Assembly: GCA_016715945.1 (NCBI GenBank)
Contig: JADJXJ010000001.1
Location: forward strand, 62,001 to 126,000
Length of the DNA stretch: 64,000 nt
From: Bacteroidota bacterium
GTDB taxonomy: Bacteria; Bacteroidota; Bacteroidia; Bacteroidales; F082
Direction: 5' to 3'
Both the position numbers and the translations under genes were made by a program. Positions 16,136 to 24,952 of this stretch are shown here, one piece after another. A model generated the notes under the pieces. The model saw only the letters and a program-made list of their open reading frames with translations, searched no databases and was not told where the DNA came from. Each line of letters begins with the position of its first letter. Positions within the stretch are counted from its first letter, which is position 1.

Positions 16136-18384
16136 ATCAGGAAGCCTTACTCATCCATGTGCGTGGCCTGGTGCAGGGCGTGGGTTTCCGGCCTTTCGTT
16201 TACCGCATTGCCAGCCTGAACCACATCAGAGGCTGGGTCGAAAACAACAACGAAGGTGTCCGCATTCATGCCGAAGGACAAGCGGCACACCTGCGCCGGT
16301 TCCTTCACGACCTCAGGCATCAGGCGCCTCCGGCATCCGACATACAGGCTGTGGACGCCAAAGCAGTCGAACCTGAAAATTTTTCTTCTTTCCACATCCG
16401 TAAAAGTGCCGACCTCTCAGATGCCATCACCGCAGTGAGCCCCGACATTGCCGTGTGCGACGAATGCCTGAACGATATGCGTACACAGCCCCACAGATTG
16501 GGCTATCCTTTCACCAACTGCACCAATTGTGGTCCGCGCTTTACCATCATCAAAGCGCTGCCCTACGACAGGCACCAGACCACCATGGCGCCTTTCAGGA
16601 TGTGCCCGGAATGCGAGGCTGAATACACCAATATCCTCGACCGGCGTTTCCACGCCCAGCCGGTAGCCTGCAACAATTGCGGGCCGCAATATTGCCTTCC
16701 TGCCAAACATAACGAGCTGATAACGAACGCCGCTGCTATGGTGGCCGAAGTGGTGAACAAGGGCGGGATAGTGGCGCTCAAAGGTATGGGAGGTTACCAT
16801 CTGCTGTGTGATGCACACAACGAGGAGGCAGTGCAGCGGCTGCGCATGCGCAAGCAACGCGAGGGCAAGCCTTTTGCAGTCATGGTTGCGGGTCTTGAGG
16901 CTGCCAACCGTTATTTTGAGATCAGTGCGGAAGCGCAAAACCTGCTCAGCTCATGGCGCAGGCCTGTGGTGCTGCTCCCCACACTGAAGCCTCTGGCGCC
17001 TTCGGTATCCAACGGACTGCATACCACGGGCGTTATGCTTCCCTACATGCCCGTTCATTATCAGTTGTTTGAGCTGCTAACCACCGATGTGCTCGTCTTC
17101 ACGAGCGGCAATGTGTCCGACGAGCCAGTCATCATTTCCGACAGGGAAGCGGTAAGTAGGCTTGCCCCGGTGGCCGATCTGATCGTGGGTTACAACCGTG
17201 AAATCCACAACCGCGCCGACGACTCGGTGGCTTTTGTGGCCGGCGGACATTCCATGCTGCTGCGGCGCTCTCGTTCGTGGGCGCCCGAACCCTTGTCGCT
17301 GGCTTTCAGTTGCGAAGGCATCCTGGCCACAGGGGCCGAGCTCAGCAATACTTTTGCCATAGGCAGGGGAAACCAGGCCATCCTCAGCCAGCACATCGGC
17401 GACCTGAAAAATGCCCCAACCCTCGAGTTTTTCGAGCAATCGCTCAGCCGCTTCAGCAGCCTGTTTCGCTTCCGGCCTGCCCTGGTGGCCTGCGACCTCC
17501 ACCCCGATTACCTCTCCACCCAATATGCACAAAAACTGCCTGTTCCTGCTGTCGGGGTGCAACACCACCACGCCCACATGGCCTCGTGCATGGCCGAACA
17601 TGGCCTCAGGGATCCGGTGATCGGACTCATCTTCGATGGCACTGGCCTCGGAACCGATGGCACCATCTGGGGAGGCGAATGCCTGACAGGTGATTACCTG
17701 AATTTTGACCGCCACATCCATCTGGAGCCGCTTCCTTTGCCCGGGGGCGACCAAGTGACCCGCCAGCCCTGGCGGACGGCCTTTGCCTGGCTGTGGAAAT
17801 GCTTCGGACCGGAGAAAGCAGTAGATTTTTCCCATAAGCAGGGCTGGTGCAGCATTTCGACGGCGCACAACCTGGTACGCATGCTTGAGGGCAACCTCAA
17901 TTCCCCCCTCAGCTCGGGTGCCGGACGGCTGTTTGATGCCGTGGCGGCCCTGACAGGACTTTGCACCGAAGCCACCTATCATGCCGAAGCCCCCATGCGC
18001 CTCGAAGCCGCAGCAAACCTTGAGGGGCTGAAGCCTTATCCGTTCGAAATCTCCTCTGGCACGGTCAGGCTGCAACCCATGCTGGCCGCACTGCTGGGTG
18101 AGCTTGCAGGTTCAAAGCCTATCAGCCACATATCCAGCAGGTTTCACATCACCATGGCGCATATCATGCACCAGATGGCCCGGTCGGCTGCGGCGCAGAT
18201 CGGCCTGCGGCAGGTGGTGCTTTCGGGTGGCATATTTCAAAACCGCAGGCTGCTGTTGCTTGTCATGCCAATGCTCAAAGCATCTGGTTTTGAGGTGTAT
18301 GTACAACAGCGCGTGCCGTGCAACGACGGCGGCATTGCCCTGGGCCAGCTGGCAGTGGCCGCCGCCCGGCAAAGGAGCGCCTGA
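16132..18384 (+). CDS. hypF: carbamoyltransferase HypF, hydrogenase maturation
   Basis: A 750-residue HypF, which uses carbamoyl phosphate and ATP to make the carbamoyl group delivered to HypE for synthesis of the cyanide ligands of [NiFe]-hydrogenase. Domains in order: acylphosphatase-like (VRGLVQGVGFRPFVYR, residues 7-22), two zinc-finger-like units (CDECLNDM, CTNCGPRF, CPECEAEY, CNNCGP), a YrdC-like domain (about 200-380), and a Kae1-like carbamoyltransferase domain with GVQHHHAHMASC and FDGTGLGTDG. Length is normal and all key motifs are present. First of four consecutive hyp genes. Confidence 0.97.
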   Translation: MNQEALLIHVRGLVQGVGFRPFVYRIASLNHIRGWVENNNEGVRIHAEGQAAHLRRFLHDLRHQAPPASDIQAVDAKAVEPENFSSFHIRKSADLSDAITAVSPDIAVCDECLNDMRTQPHRLGYPFTNCTNCGPRFTIIKALPYDRHQTTMAPFRMCPECEAEYTNILDRRFHAQPVACNNCGPQYCLPAKHNELITNAAAMVAEVVNKGGIVALKGMGGYHLLCDAHNEEAVQRLRMRKQREGKPFAVMVAGLEAANRYFEISAEAQNLLSSWRRPVVLLPTLKPLAPSVSNGLHTTGVMLPYMPVHYQLFELLTTDVLVFTSGNVSDEPVIISDREAVSRLAPVADLIVGYNREIHNRADDSVAFVAGGHSMLLRRSRSWAPEPLSLAFSCEGILATGAELSNTFAIGRGNQAILSQHIGDLKNAPTLEFFEQSLSRFSSLFRFRPALVACDLHPDYLSTQYAQKLPVPAVGVQHHHAHMASCMAEHGLRDPVIGLIFDGTGLGTDGTIWGGECLTGDYLNFDRHIHLEPLPLPGGDQVTRQPWRTAFAWLWKCFGPEKAVDFSHKQGWCSISTAHNLVRMLEGNLNSPLSSGAGRLFDAVAALTGLCTEATYHAEAPMRLEAAANLEGLKPYPFEISSGTVRLQPMLAALLGELAGSKPISHISSRFHITMAHIMHQMARSAAAQIGLRQVVLSGGIFQNRRLLLLVMPMLKASGFEVYVQQRVPCNDGGIALGQLAVAAARQRSA

Positions 18385-18398
18385 ACCGGCCTATTTCG

Positions 18399-18406
18399 TA
18401 CATTTG
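18399..18406 (+). promoter_or_regulatory. putative -7 box TACATTTG before hypC
   Basis: TACATTTG lies 17 bases before the hypC ATG, in the 39-base gap after hypF, suggesting hypCDE can be transcribed separately. Confidence 0.4.
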
Positions 18407-18423
18407 CCCAAAACCACAATGAT

Positions 18424-18693
18424 ATGTGTCTGAGTGTTCCGGCCCGCATCGAACGCATCGAAGGCGATACAGCCATCTGCAGCGTGGGTGGCGCCACCTG
18501 CCAGGCCAGCCTCCAGCTACTCGAAGGCCAGCTGCCCCAACCGGGCGATTATGTGCTGATTCACACCGGATTCGCCATACAGAAGATCAGCGAGGAAGAA
18601 GCTGCCGAAACCCTTCGCATCTTTGAAGCGTTCGACGAGCTTAACCAGCAACTCGACGAGGAAGAACGGCAAACCGGTCAACGCATCGTCTGA
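18424..18693 (+). CDS. hypC: HypC/HybG hydrogenase assembly chaperone
   Basis: An 89-residue HypC. It starts with the obligatory MCLSVPARI; Cys2 after Met removal becomes the N-terminal residue that holds the iron complex with HypD and later the hydrogenase large-subunit precursor. The PGDYVLIHTGFAIQKI segment is the conserved OB-like core, followed by a charged C-terminal helix of about 25 residues. It lies between hypF and hypD, 10 bases before the hypD start. Confidence 0.97.
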   Translation: MCLSVPARIERIEGDTAICSVGGATCQASLQLLEGQLPQPGDYVLIHTGFAIQKISEEEAAETLRIFEAFDELNQQLDEEERQTGQRIV

Positions 18694-18703
18694 AACTGCT
18701 GCT

Positions 18704-19789
18704 ATGAAATACATCGACGAATACCGCCGCCGCGAACATGTGCTGGCCCTGGCCGACCTCATTCGGCGCGAATCGCGCAAGCCCCTCCGCATCATGGAAG
18801 TATGCGGCGGCCACACCATGGCGCTCCGGAGGTTTGGCCTCCATAGCCTCCTGCCCGATCATATCGAACTGATTTCCGGCCCGGGCTGTCCGGTGTGTGT
18901 CACCAGCCGGCAATTTATTGACCAAGCCATCGCCTTGTCGCGCCAGCCAGAAATCATCCTCACCACCTACGGCGACCTCAACAGAGTGCCTGGCTCAAGC
19001 TCGAGCCTCGAACAGGAGAAGGCCAGGGGAGGCGATATCCGCATAGTGTACTCCATCCTGGATGCGCTCACCATTGCAGCACAAAACCCTGAAAAACAGG
19101 TGGTATTCCTCGGCATCGGCTTCGAAACCACCTCGCCTGCCACAGCCGCAGGCATACTGAAAGCCCAGATGGCAGGGCTGTTCAATTTCTCGGTGCTCAG
19201 TGCCCACAAAATCATGCCCCCTGCCATGGCTGCACTCATCGACCAGGGCGTAAACCTCCACGGCTACATCGGTCCGGGCCACGTAAGCACAATCACCGGA
19301 TCGAAAATTTACGACTTCATCCCTCAAAAATACGGCCTGGGCGTGGTTATCAGCGGCTTCGAGCCGACCGACCTCATGCAGTCGGTTTATATGCTTGTCA
19401 GGCAACGCGAAACCCACCGGCCTGCAGTCGAAATACAATACAACCGCGTGGTAACTCGCGAAGGCAACCTGAAGGCACAGCAATTGCTCGAGGAGGTCTT
19501 CGAGCTACGCGACGACTGGTGGCGCGGCCTTGGGGTGCTCCCGCAAAGCGGAATGGCCATCAGAACCAGGTATGCCGACTTTGATGCCGGAAAGAGGTTT
19601 AGCGTAGAAATCGAACCCACCCGCGAAGACAAAGGCTGCCTGTGTGGCGAGGTGCTCAAAGGCCTGAAAAAACCCACCGACTGCAAACTCTTTGGCAAGG
19701 CCTGTACCCCCTCCGACCCTGTGGGCGCCTGCATGGTGAGCAGCGAAGGTACCTGTGCGGCCTATTTCAAATACGTGACAATCCAATAA
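18704..19789 (+). CDS. hypD: HypD, Fe(CN)2CO scaffold protein
   Basis: A 361-residue HypD, the scaffold on which Fe(CN)2CO is assembled with HypC and HypE. Conserved blocks: MEVCGGHTMALRRFG with the essential Cys, SGPGCPVCVT, GIGFETTSPATA, GFEPTDLM, and the C-terminal cysteine cluster that binds a 4Fe-4S cluster (CLCGEVLKG, CKLFGKACTP, CMVSSEGTCAAYF). The start at 18704 (MKYIDEYRRR) is chosen because family members begin at this point; an upstream in-frame ATG would overlap hypC. Confidence 0.96.
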   Translation: MKYIDEYRRREHVLALADLIRRESRKPLRIMEVCGGHTMALRRFGLHSLLPDHIELISGPGCPVCVTSRQFIDQAIALSRQPEIILTTYGDLNRVPGSSSSLEQEKARGGDIRIVYSILDALTIAAQNPEKQVVFLGIGFETTSPATAAGILKAQMAGLFNFSVLSAHKIMPPAMAALIDQGVNLHGYIGPGHVSTITGSKIYDFIPQKYGLGVVISGFEPTDLMQSVYMLVRQRETHRPAVEIQYNRVVTREGNLKAQQLLEEVFELRDDWWRGLGVLPQSGMAIRTRYADFDAGKRFSVEIEPTREDKGCLCGEVLKGLKKPTDCKLFGKACTPSDPVGACMVSSEGTCAAYFKYVTIQ

Positions 19790-19804
19790 AACAAACCAAG
19801 CCCG

Positions 19805-20821
19805 ATGAAGCGGCATACCCATATCCTGCTCGGACACGGAAGCGGCGGACGCCTCACCCATGAGCTCATCAAAAGTCTGTTCCTGAAGCACTTCCGTCAG
19901 GCTGATGAACACTTTCTCACCGATTCGGCCCTCCTCGACCCGGGCAAGGGACAAATTGCCTTTACTACCGACAGCTTCGTGGTGGACCCCCTGTTTTTTC
20001 CCGGGGGCGACATCGGAAAACTTGCCGTTGCCGGCACCGTAAACGACCTGGCGGTGAGCGGCGCCAGACCACTTTTCCTCAGTGCTGCTTTTGTGATTGA
20101 GGAAGGCCTGAGCATTGATATGCTTGAAACAGTTGTGCAAAGCATGGCACGCGAAGCGGCAAATGCAGGCGTCCGCATCGTGGCCGGCGATACCAAGGTG
20201 GTCGAACGCGGCAAAGCCGACAAGCTGTTCATCACCACCAGCGGTATCGGACAGATCCTGCCGGGCGCCGGAAACATCGCACGAGCAGCAGAAGTCATGC
20301 CCGGCGATCTTATCCTGATCAACGGCAGCATTGGCGACCACGGCATGGCGGTGATGGCAGCCCGCAACCAGCTCAGCATAGGCACCGATGTGGTTTCGGA
20401 CTGCGCCTGCCTGCATCAGCTCACCGAATTGGCGGTGGCGCACGGAGGATTGCATTTCATGCGCGATGCCACGCGCGGCGGACTGGCTGCAGTGCTCGCC
20501 GAGCTCTGCGAAAACCGTCCGTTCGGAATCGATCTGTTCGAAGAGAAAATCCCCGTCAGCGATGGCGTGCGCGGCATGTGCGAACTGCTTGGCTTCGACC
20601 CCCTGCACGTGGCCAACGAAGGCAAAGTGGTGATGGTGGTCAGCCGCGAAAAAGCTCCCGGACTTATGGACATGCTGCGTCAGCACCCGCTGGGTGGCCA
20701 GGCAGCTATCATAGGAACCATCACCGAAAACCACCCGGCAAAAGTGTGGCTGCACACCGCTGTGGGAGGCACCCGGCTGATCGATCTGCCGGCTGGTGAA
20801 CAACTTCCGCGGATCTGTTGA
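19805..20821 (+). CDS. hypE: HypE, hydrogenase cyanide-forming dehydratase
   Basis: A 338-residue HypE of the AIR synthase-like (PurM) fold. It accepts the carbamoyl group from HypF on its C-terminal Cys and dehydrates it to thiocyanate with ATP. The protein ends in PRIC, the universal carbamoyl-accepting tail. The ATP-binding segments GHGSGGRLTHELI and TDSFVVDPLFFPGGDIGKLA are clear. It follows hypD by 15 bases. hypA, hypB and hydrogenase structural genes are absent from the window, so they must lie elsewhere if the pathway is complete. Confidence 0.97.
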   Translation: MKRHTHILLGHGSGGRLTHELIKSLFLKHFRQADEHFLTDSALLDPGKGQIAFTTDSFVVDPLFFPGGDIGKLAVAGTVNDLAVSGARPLFLSAAFVIEEGLSIDMLETVVQSMAREAANAGVRIVAGDTKVVERGKADKLFITTSGIGQILPGAGNIARAAEVMPGDLILINGSIGDHGMAVMAARNQLSIGTDVVSDCACLHQLTELAVAHGGLHFMRDATRGGLAAVLAELCENRPFGIDLFEEKIPVSDGVRGMCELLGFDPLHVANEGKVVMVVSREKAPGLMDMLRQHPLGGQAAIIGTITENHPAKVWLHTAVGGTRLIDLPAGEQLPRIC

Positions 20822-20912
20822 ATATAAACACCTGCTGTGCAGCATAATTTTGTTTTGCCTGTTCCTCAGTCTGCCTTATCTTGCACACCCAACAATTCAA
20901 TACCATACCCTT

Positions 20913-21608
20913 ATGCGTTCGCTCTTCCTCTCACTTCTGTTGTGTTTCAGCCTGGGTTCGACGGCTCAGCTAAATCAAAAATGGTACGTAACCACTGCAG
21001 GCGAGATCATCCTCTCGCATGCCAGGGTCGATTTTCTGGGTATGGAAGATGGCAGTGTGCTGCGTTTTTCGCCTGTGTTCAACAGCCAGAACCACCTCAA
21101 CAAAGACCTGAGCCAGCATGCCGGATTATTCACCGGTTTCAATATCCGAAATGTGGGTTTCATCTATAAATACCCCGGTCAGACCATCAAGAAAAAGTAT
21201 CGCTCCTACAACCTGGGTATTCCGCTGGGCGTCAAATTTGGCAACCTCGGGAAATCATTCATGTATATTGGTTACGAGATTGAGTTTCCCTTTCATTACA
21301 AAGAGAAAGAATTTGTGGATGGAAAAAAGACCGGGAAATACACCGCATGGTTTTCCAAAAAACAACCGGCATATTACAAAAGCCTCATGTTGGGCGTGCA
21401 GTTTGCCGGAGGGACCAACATCAAACTCAAATATTACCTTACCGGCTTCTTCAACAAAGACTATACGGTGAATGGCATTGGCGGACCTGTCAGGCCTTTT
21501 GCCGACTTCGATGCCAACTTAATTTAAATTTCGTTCAGCGCCGATATGTTCAAAACTGCCGAACGCACCCGCGAGCTTGTCAAAAACAAAGAGGGGGTTT
21601 TGTTCTAA
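20913..21608 (+). pseudogene. outer-membrane beta-barrel-like protein with premature stop
   Basis: From the ATG at 20913 a signal peptide (MRSLFLSLLLCFSLGSTAQ) leads into a small beta-barrel-like protein with alternating aromatic strands. The open frame stops at TAA 21525-21527, after ...FDANLI. The same frame continues past it as ISFSADMFKTAERT and ends at 21606-21608, overlapping the aroK stop. Related Bacteroidota proteins end in an aromatic strand like xxYFSLSFxxF, so the TAA probably replaces a Tyr codon (TAT/TAC) in the last strand. The result is a barrel lacking its closing strand, or a base error. Function unknown. Confidence 0.6.
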
Positions 21609-22132
21609 ATCTGATTTTCCCGTCCTGACGCGTATTCAGCAATTTGTGTTGCCAGGGCCTCTGCGTCAACCGACTCGCCTTTAACAATGATCTGCGCCTG
21701 GCTGTAGAAGATGTTTCTATGCCTGAGATGTTCGCGCACAAAAGCAAGCAGCTCTTCGCCTGATTTTGATTCCACGAGCGGGCGTTTCTTGCGGGCATGG
21801 GTAAGCCGGTGAACGATGCTCGACGGTTCCATCTTGAGGTAAACCGTGATGCCGTTGCTGTTCATCCATTCCATGTTGTCGTAAAAGCAGGCGGTGCCAC
21901 CTCCGGTGCTGATGATGATATTGTCCGACTGTGCGGTCTCCTTCAGGAGCTGGCTTTCGAGCCTCCGGAAGAGTTGTTCGTCGTATTTTCTGAAAAAGTC
22001 GGGTATGCCAATCTTGTAACGGGCTTCGAAAATATCGTCCAGGTCGGCGCACTGCATGCCGAGCAATGTGGCCAAACGCCTTGCCAGGGTGGTTTTGCCG
22101 GCCCCCATGTAGCCCACAAGATAAACCCTCAT
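21605..22132 (-). CDS. aroK: shikimate kinase
   Basis: A 175-residue shikimate kinase, phosphorylating shikimate at the 3-hydroxyl with ATP in aromatic amino-acid and chorismate synthesis. The P-loop is GYMGAGKTTLA (residues 7-17), the shikimate-binding Asp lies in CADLDDIFE, and the STGGGTACF segment is the glycine-rich substrate loop. The lid Arg is in ARKKRPLV. The start at 22132 (MRVYLVGYMG) sits where the family starts; an upstream in-frame ATG would overlap the transketolase gene. It lies 17 bases after tkt C-terminal subunit, which supplies erythrose 4-phosphate for the same pathway. Confidence 0.93.
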   Translation of the reverse strand: MRVYLVGYMGAGKTTLARRLATLLGMQCADLDDIFEARYKIGIPDFFRKYDEQLFRRLESQLLKETAQSDNIIISTGGGTACFYDNMEWMNSNGITVYLKMEPSSIVHRLTHARKKRPLVESKSGEELLAFVREHLRHRNIFYSQAQIIVKGESVDAEALATQIAEYASGRENQI

Positions 22133-22149
22133 GGCAGTTGTTTGAGTGA

Positions 22150-23103
22150 TTATCCTTTGCGCTGGAGGGCTTTCCTGGCGGCTGCAACAATGTGGTCTGC
22201 GTCCAGTCCGTATTCCACGAGCAGTTCTTCCGGTGTGCCGCTCTGGCCAAAACGGTCGTTCACAGCTACCATTTCCATAGGTACAGGCATCTGTCTGACG
22301 AGCAGCGAGGCGATGCTTTCGCCCAGGCCACCGGCCATCTGATGTTCTTCGGCGGTAACCACACAACCGGTCTTGCGCACCGAGTTCAGCACGGCTGCTT
22401 CATCCAGGGGCTTGATGGTGTGCATGTTGATGACTTCAGCCCGGATGCCTTCCTTGTCGAGTTGTTGTGCGGCGAGCAGGGCAATCCATACCATGTGGCC
22501 CGTGGCTACGATGGTCAGGTGTTCGCCCTCGGTAAGCTGGTCGGCTTTGCCAATCACAAAGGGGGCATCTTCGGGCATAAAAATCGGCCATTTCGGGCGG
22601 CCAAAACGCAAATAAACCGGACCGTCCCATTCGGCCATCGCAATAGTGGCAGCCTTGGTCTGGTTGTAGTCGGCCGGAACCACCACCGCCATGCCGGGCA
22701 ACATCTTCATCATGCCGATGTCTTCGAGAATCTGATGCGTGGCCCCGTCTTCGCCCAGGGTAACCCCCGCATGCGAAGCACAAATCTTCACATTCTTGCC
22801 GCTGTAAGCTATCGACTGCCGGATCTGATCGTACACCCTGCCGGTCGAGAAGTTGGCAAAGGTGCCTGTGAACGGGATGTAACCGCCTGTGGCCAGGCCG
22901 GCTGCAATGCCCATCATGTTTGCTTCAGCTATGCCTGTCTGAAAAAACCGTTCCGGAAACTCCTTCGCGAAGGCATCCATTTTCAGGGAGCCTGTCAGGT
23001 CGGCACACAAGGCCACAACCTTCGGGTTGCGCCTTCCAAGCTCGAGCAAGCCATCGCCAAACCCCGAACGTGTGTCTTTGTGTCCAAATATCTTTATTTC
23101 CAT
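22150..23103 (-). CDS. transketolase, C-terminal subunit
   Basis: A 317-residue protein corresponding to the pyrimidine-binding and C-terminal domains of transketolase. Conserved segments include FQTGIAEANMMGIAAGLA with the catalytic Glu, and the GVTLGEDGATHQ loop. It forms the active enzyme with the N-terminal subunit encoded upstream. Split transketolases of this kind are common in anaerobes and in Bacteroidota. It moves two-carbon units between sugar phosphates in the non-oxidative pentose phosphate pathway. The gene is 182 bases downstream of its partner, an unusually wide gap for subunits of one enzyme. Confidence 0.95.
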   Translation of the reverse strand: MEIKIFGHKDTRSGFGDGLLELGRRNPKVVALCADLTGSLKMDAFAKEFPERFFQTGIAEANMMGIAAGLATGGYIPFTGTFANFSTGRVYDQIRQSIAYSGKNVKICASHAGVTLGEDGATHQILEDIGMMKMLPGMAVVVPADYNQTKAATIAMAEWDGPVYLRFGRPKWPIFMPEDAPFVIGKADQLTEGEHLTIVATGHMVWIALLAAQQLDKEGIRAEVINMHTIKPLDEAAVLNSVRKTGCVVTAEEHQMAGGLGESIASLLVRQMPVPMEMVAVNDRFGQSGTPEELLVEYGLDADHIVAAARKALQRKG

Positions 23104-23285
23104 GCGATCAAGTATTTGCTGACTTTTTGTCTAAAGACTCTGATACTTAAATCCTAAGTAGTTGTATTAAACCATTGGCGATTACTGCTATGTGTGCCCG
23201 ACTTTCTGATTGATTCTGCTGCATTCCTAATTCATTTCAAAGCTGCATCAATCAGGCAATATTACGACAGGTATGCATAACCGCC

Positions 23286-24131
23286 TTAATAATCCCCCAG
23301 CGTCTCGGGCAATTGCGCCAGCGCGCTGGCAGCCTGTGCATCGTTGGGAGCGCTTCCGTGCCATTTGTGGGTGCCCATCATAAAATCGACGCCCATACCC
23401 ATCTCGGTTTTCATGAGCAACAACTGAGGTTGTCCACCGCAAGCCTTGTTTCGGGCCTGGTTCAGTGTGTCAACTGTCTGTGCTATGTCGTTGCCGTCGA
23501 AGCTGATCACCTTCCAGCCAAAGGCTTCGTATTTAGCCTTCAGGTCGCCCAGCGGCATCACCTCGTCCACAGGGCCGTCAATTTGTTTGCCGTTATAGTC
23601 GATCACGCCGATCAGGTTGTCCACTTTACGGGCGCCGGCAAACATGGCTGCCTCCCAGATCTGGCCTTCCTGCTGTTCACCATCGCCCATGAGCACCCAG
23701 ACCAGTTTGTCGTCTCCGGCCAGTTTTTTCGCCAGTGCGGCACCCACAGCCACCGAGAGTCCCTGGCCGAGCGATCCGCTCGCCACCCTGATGCCGGGCA
23801 GTCCTTCGAGCGTGGCCGGATGCCCCTGCAGGCGCGAATGCAGCCGCCGGAAGGTGGCCAGCTCGCTCACCGGGAAATAGCCGCGGCGGGCAAGCACACT
23901 GTAAAAAACCGGACTGATGTGACCGTTCGACAGAAAGAACATGTCCTCGCCCTTTCCGTCCATGCTGAACTTTGCCGGATCGATGCGAAGTTGATTAAAA
24001 AACAGCGCTGTCATGAAATCGGCACAGCCCAGCGAACCGCCGGGATGCCCCGACTGGCAGGCATGTACCATGCGTATGATATCGCGCCTCACCTGGGTGG
24101 CAATGGATTTCAGCTCTTCTAGCGTATGCAT
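23286..24131 (-). CDS. transketolase, N-terminal subunit
   Basis: A 281-residue thiamine-diphosphate domain of transketolase. GHPGGSLGCADFM near residue 30 contacts the cofactor, and GDGEQQEGQIWEAAMFA is the Mg-ThDP motif. The start at 24131 (MHTLEELKSI) is preferred over an ATG 30 bases upstream. A TACCTTTG box at 24185-24192 (minus strand) gives a leader of about 50 bases containing a small GCCAGC/GCTGGC hairpin. The three hairpin units at 24.2-24.95 kb lie just upstream on the same strand. Confidence 0.95.
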   Translation of the reverse strand: MHTLEELKSIATQVRRDIIRMVHACQSGHPGGSLGCADFMTALFFNQLRIDPAKFSMDGKGEDMFFLSNGHISPVFYSVLARRGYFPVSELATFRRLHSRLQGHPATLEGLPGIRVASGSLGQGLSVAVGAALAKKLAGDDKLVWVLMGDGEQQEGQIWEAAMFAGARKVDNLIGVIDYNGKQIDGPVDEVMPLGDLKAKYEAFGWKVISFDGNDIAQTVDTLNQARNKACGGQPQLLLMKTEMGMGVDFMMGTHKWHGSAPNDAQAASALAQLPETLGDY

Positions 24132-24184
24132 AAGATACAGTGATTCAAGTGTTTCAATCAAAAGCCAGCAGGGCTGGCAGGCTG

Positions 24185-24192
24185 CAAAGGTA
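24185..24192 (-). promoter_or_regulatory. putative -7 box TACCTTTG for transketolase N subunit
   Basis: On the minus strand TACCTTTG matches TAnnTTTG, 53 bases before the start codon. Confidence 0.45.
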
Positions 24193-24227
24193 AGGAAATG
24201 CCACGGATTGACTCTCAGAGCGGCTCA

Positions 24228-24331
24228 ACCAAAAAGAATGCCCTTGAGGACAGTGCCGGAAAAAACAACAAAACCGGCAAACCTCAAGGGCACAAGTTCG
24301 AACTTTACAAAAAACAACCAACCAATTGAGG
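24228..24331 (-). ncRNA. tandem small-RNA-like unit 1
   Basis: On the minus strand: a conserved upstream block (GGTTGGTTG... then AAGTTCGAACTTTGTG-like palindrome, seen on the plus strand at 24291-24331), then TGCCCTTGAGG, a loop with its own GCCGG/CCGGC stem (24255-24278), then CCTCAAGGGCA, closing with CATTCTTTTTGG. The outer stem pairs 24239-24249 with 24282-24292. The stem followed by a T-rich tract looks like an intrinsic terminator, so the unit could be a short RNA gene transcribed towards the transketolase. Confidence 0.45.
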
Positions 24332-24440
24332 CCACGAATTTCTTAAGGTGTTGTTAACAAAATAACAGTAATAAAGTTTTCGGATGCGAGTGCAAAGTTA
24401 TCGGCATAAGGTTCTTCCTGCAGGGCTGGGATCGTTACGA

Positions 24441-24547
24441 AAAATGCAAAAAAAATGCCCTTGAGTTACGTTGATTCTTAGGACTGGGGGTCCCGATCAC
24501 GGCTCAAGGGCACAAGTTCGAACTTATAAAACAACCAACCAATTGAG
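24441..24547 (-). ncRNA. tandem small-RNA-like unit 2
   Basis: Same plan as unit 1. The conserved tail CACAAGTTCGAACTTATAAA runs from 24511 and continues with ACAACCAACCAATTGAG to 24547. The outer stem pairs TGCCCTTGAG (24456-24465) with CTCAAGGGCA (24503-24512), and the loop contains GGAC/GTCC. On the minus strand the stem is followed by ATTTTTTTTGC, the best terminator-like tract of the three. Confidence 0.5.
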
Positions 24548-24854
24548 ACGACAAAAGTATATCTAACTTTTGTGCTGCAGATCAAAAGGGTTAGTATTCG
24601 GCCTGAGTGAAAAAGTTTTCGGTAAGCATGAAAAATATCTGGCTGATTTTCAAATAATTTTTCTTCTTCAACAATTAAACCATTCATTATCAGAGACAAG
24701 CGCAGTTGGCCTTTGAGGCGTTCTTTATTATTGCTGGCAATTGATCTGATGGGAGCGTGCGTTTTGACTGTATTCCGTCCTGACAGGTGTAAAGTCCTTA
24801 CGCTCCGACGGCGCCAGTCCATTCATGTGTGAATGATGTTTTCATACGGAGAGC

Positions 24855-24952
24855 AAAAAAATACCCCTGAAAACAAGTGGATGCGGACTGGGAATCCTCA
24901 CACAGGTTTCAGGGGCACAAGTTCGAACTTATAAAACAACCAACCAATTAGG
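24855..24952 (-). ncRNA. tandem small-RNA-like unit 3
   Basis: The outer stem is changed but still pairs: CCCCTGAAA (24864-24872) with TTTCAGGGG (24907-24915), a compensated variant of the CCCTTGAG stem. The loop again contains GGACTGGG...TCC, and the conserved tail is nearly identical to unit 2 (24916-24952). On the minus strand the stem is followed by TATTTTTTTGC. Confidence 0.5.

Noticed and set aside
17077..18075. 332-residue open frame opposite hypF
   Set aside because: Antisense to conserved HypF motifs; no family resemblance.
19505..20845. 446-residue minus-strand frame across hypD-hypE
   Set aside because: Shadow of two complete, motif-bearing genes on the plus strand.
23206..23255. 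CTGATTGAT / ATCAATCAG inverted repeat between the transketolase genes
   Set aside because: A nine-base stem with a 32-base loop and no T run; not distinguishable from chance in this AT-rich gap.
24291..24305. tRNA T-arm-like GTTCGAAC sequences in the three units
   Set aside because: The flanking bases do not form a five-pair T stem, there is no anticodon arm or acceptor stem, and the palindrome is identical in all three units.
24478..24822. 114-residue minus-strand frame
   Set aside because: It runs through the stem-loop of unit 2, has no recognisable domain, and its C-terminus is the repeat itself.
24228..24952. CRISPR array
   Set aside because: The repeats are ~37 bases but only three, spaced about 200 and 400 bases apart, and the variable parts are inside paired stems.
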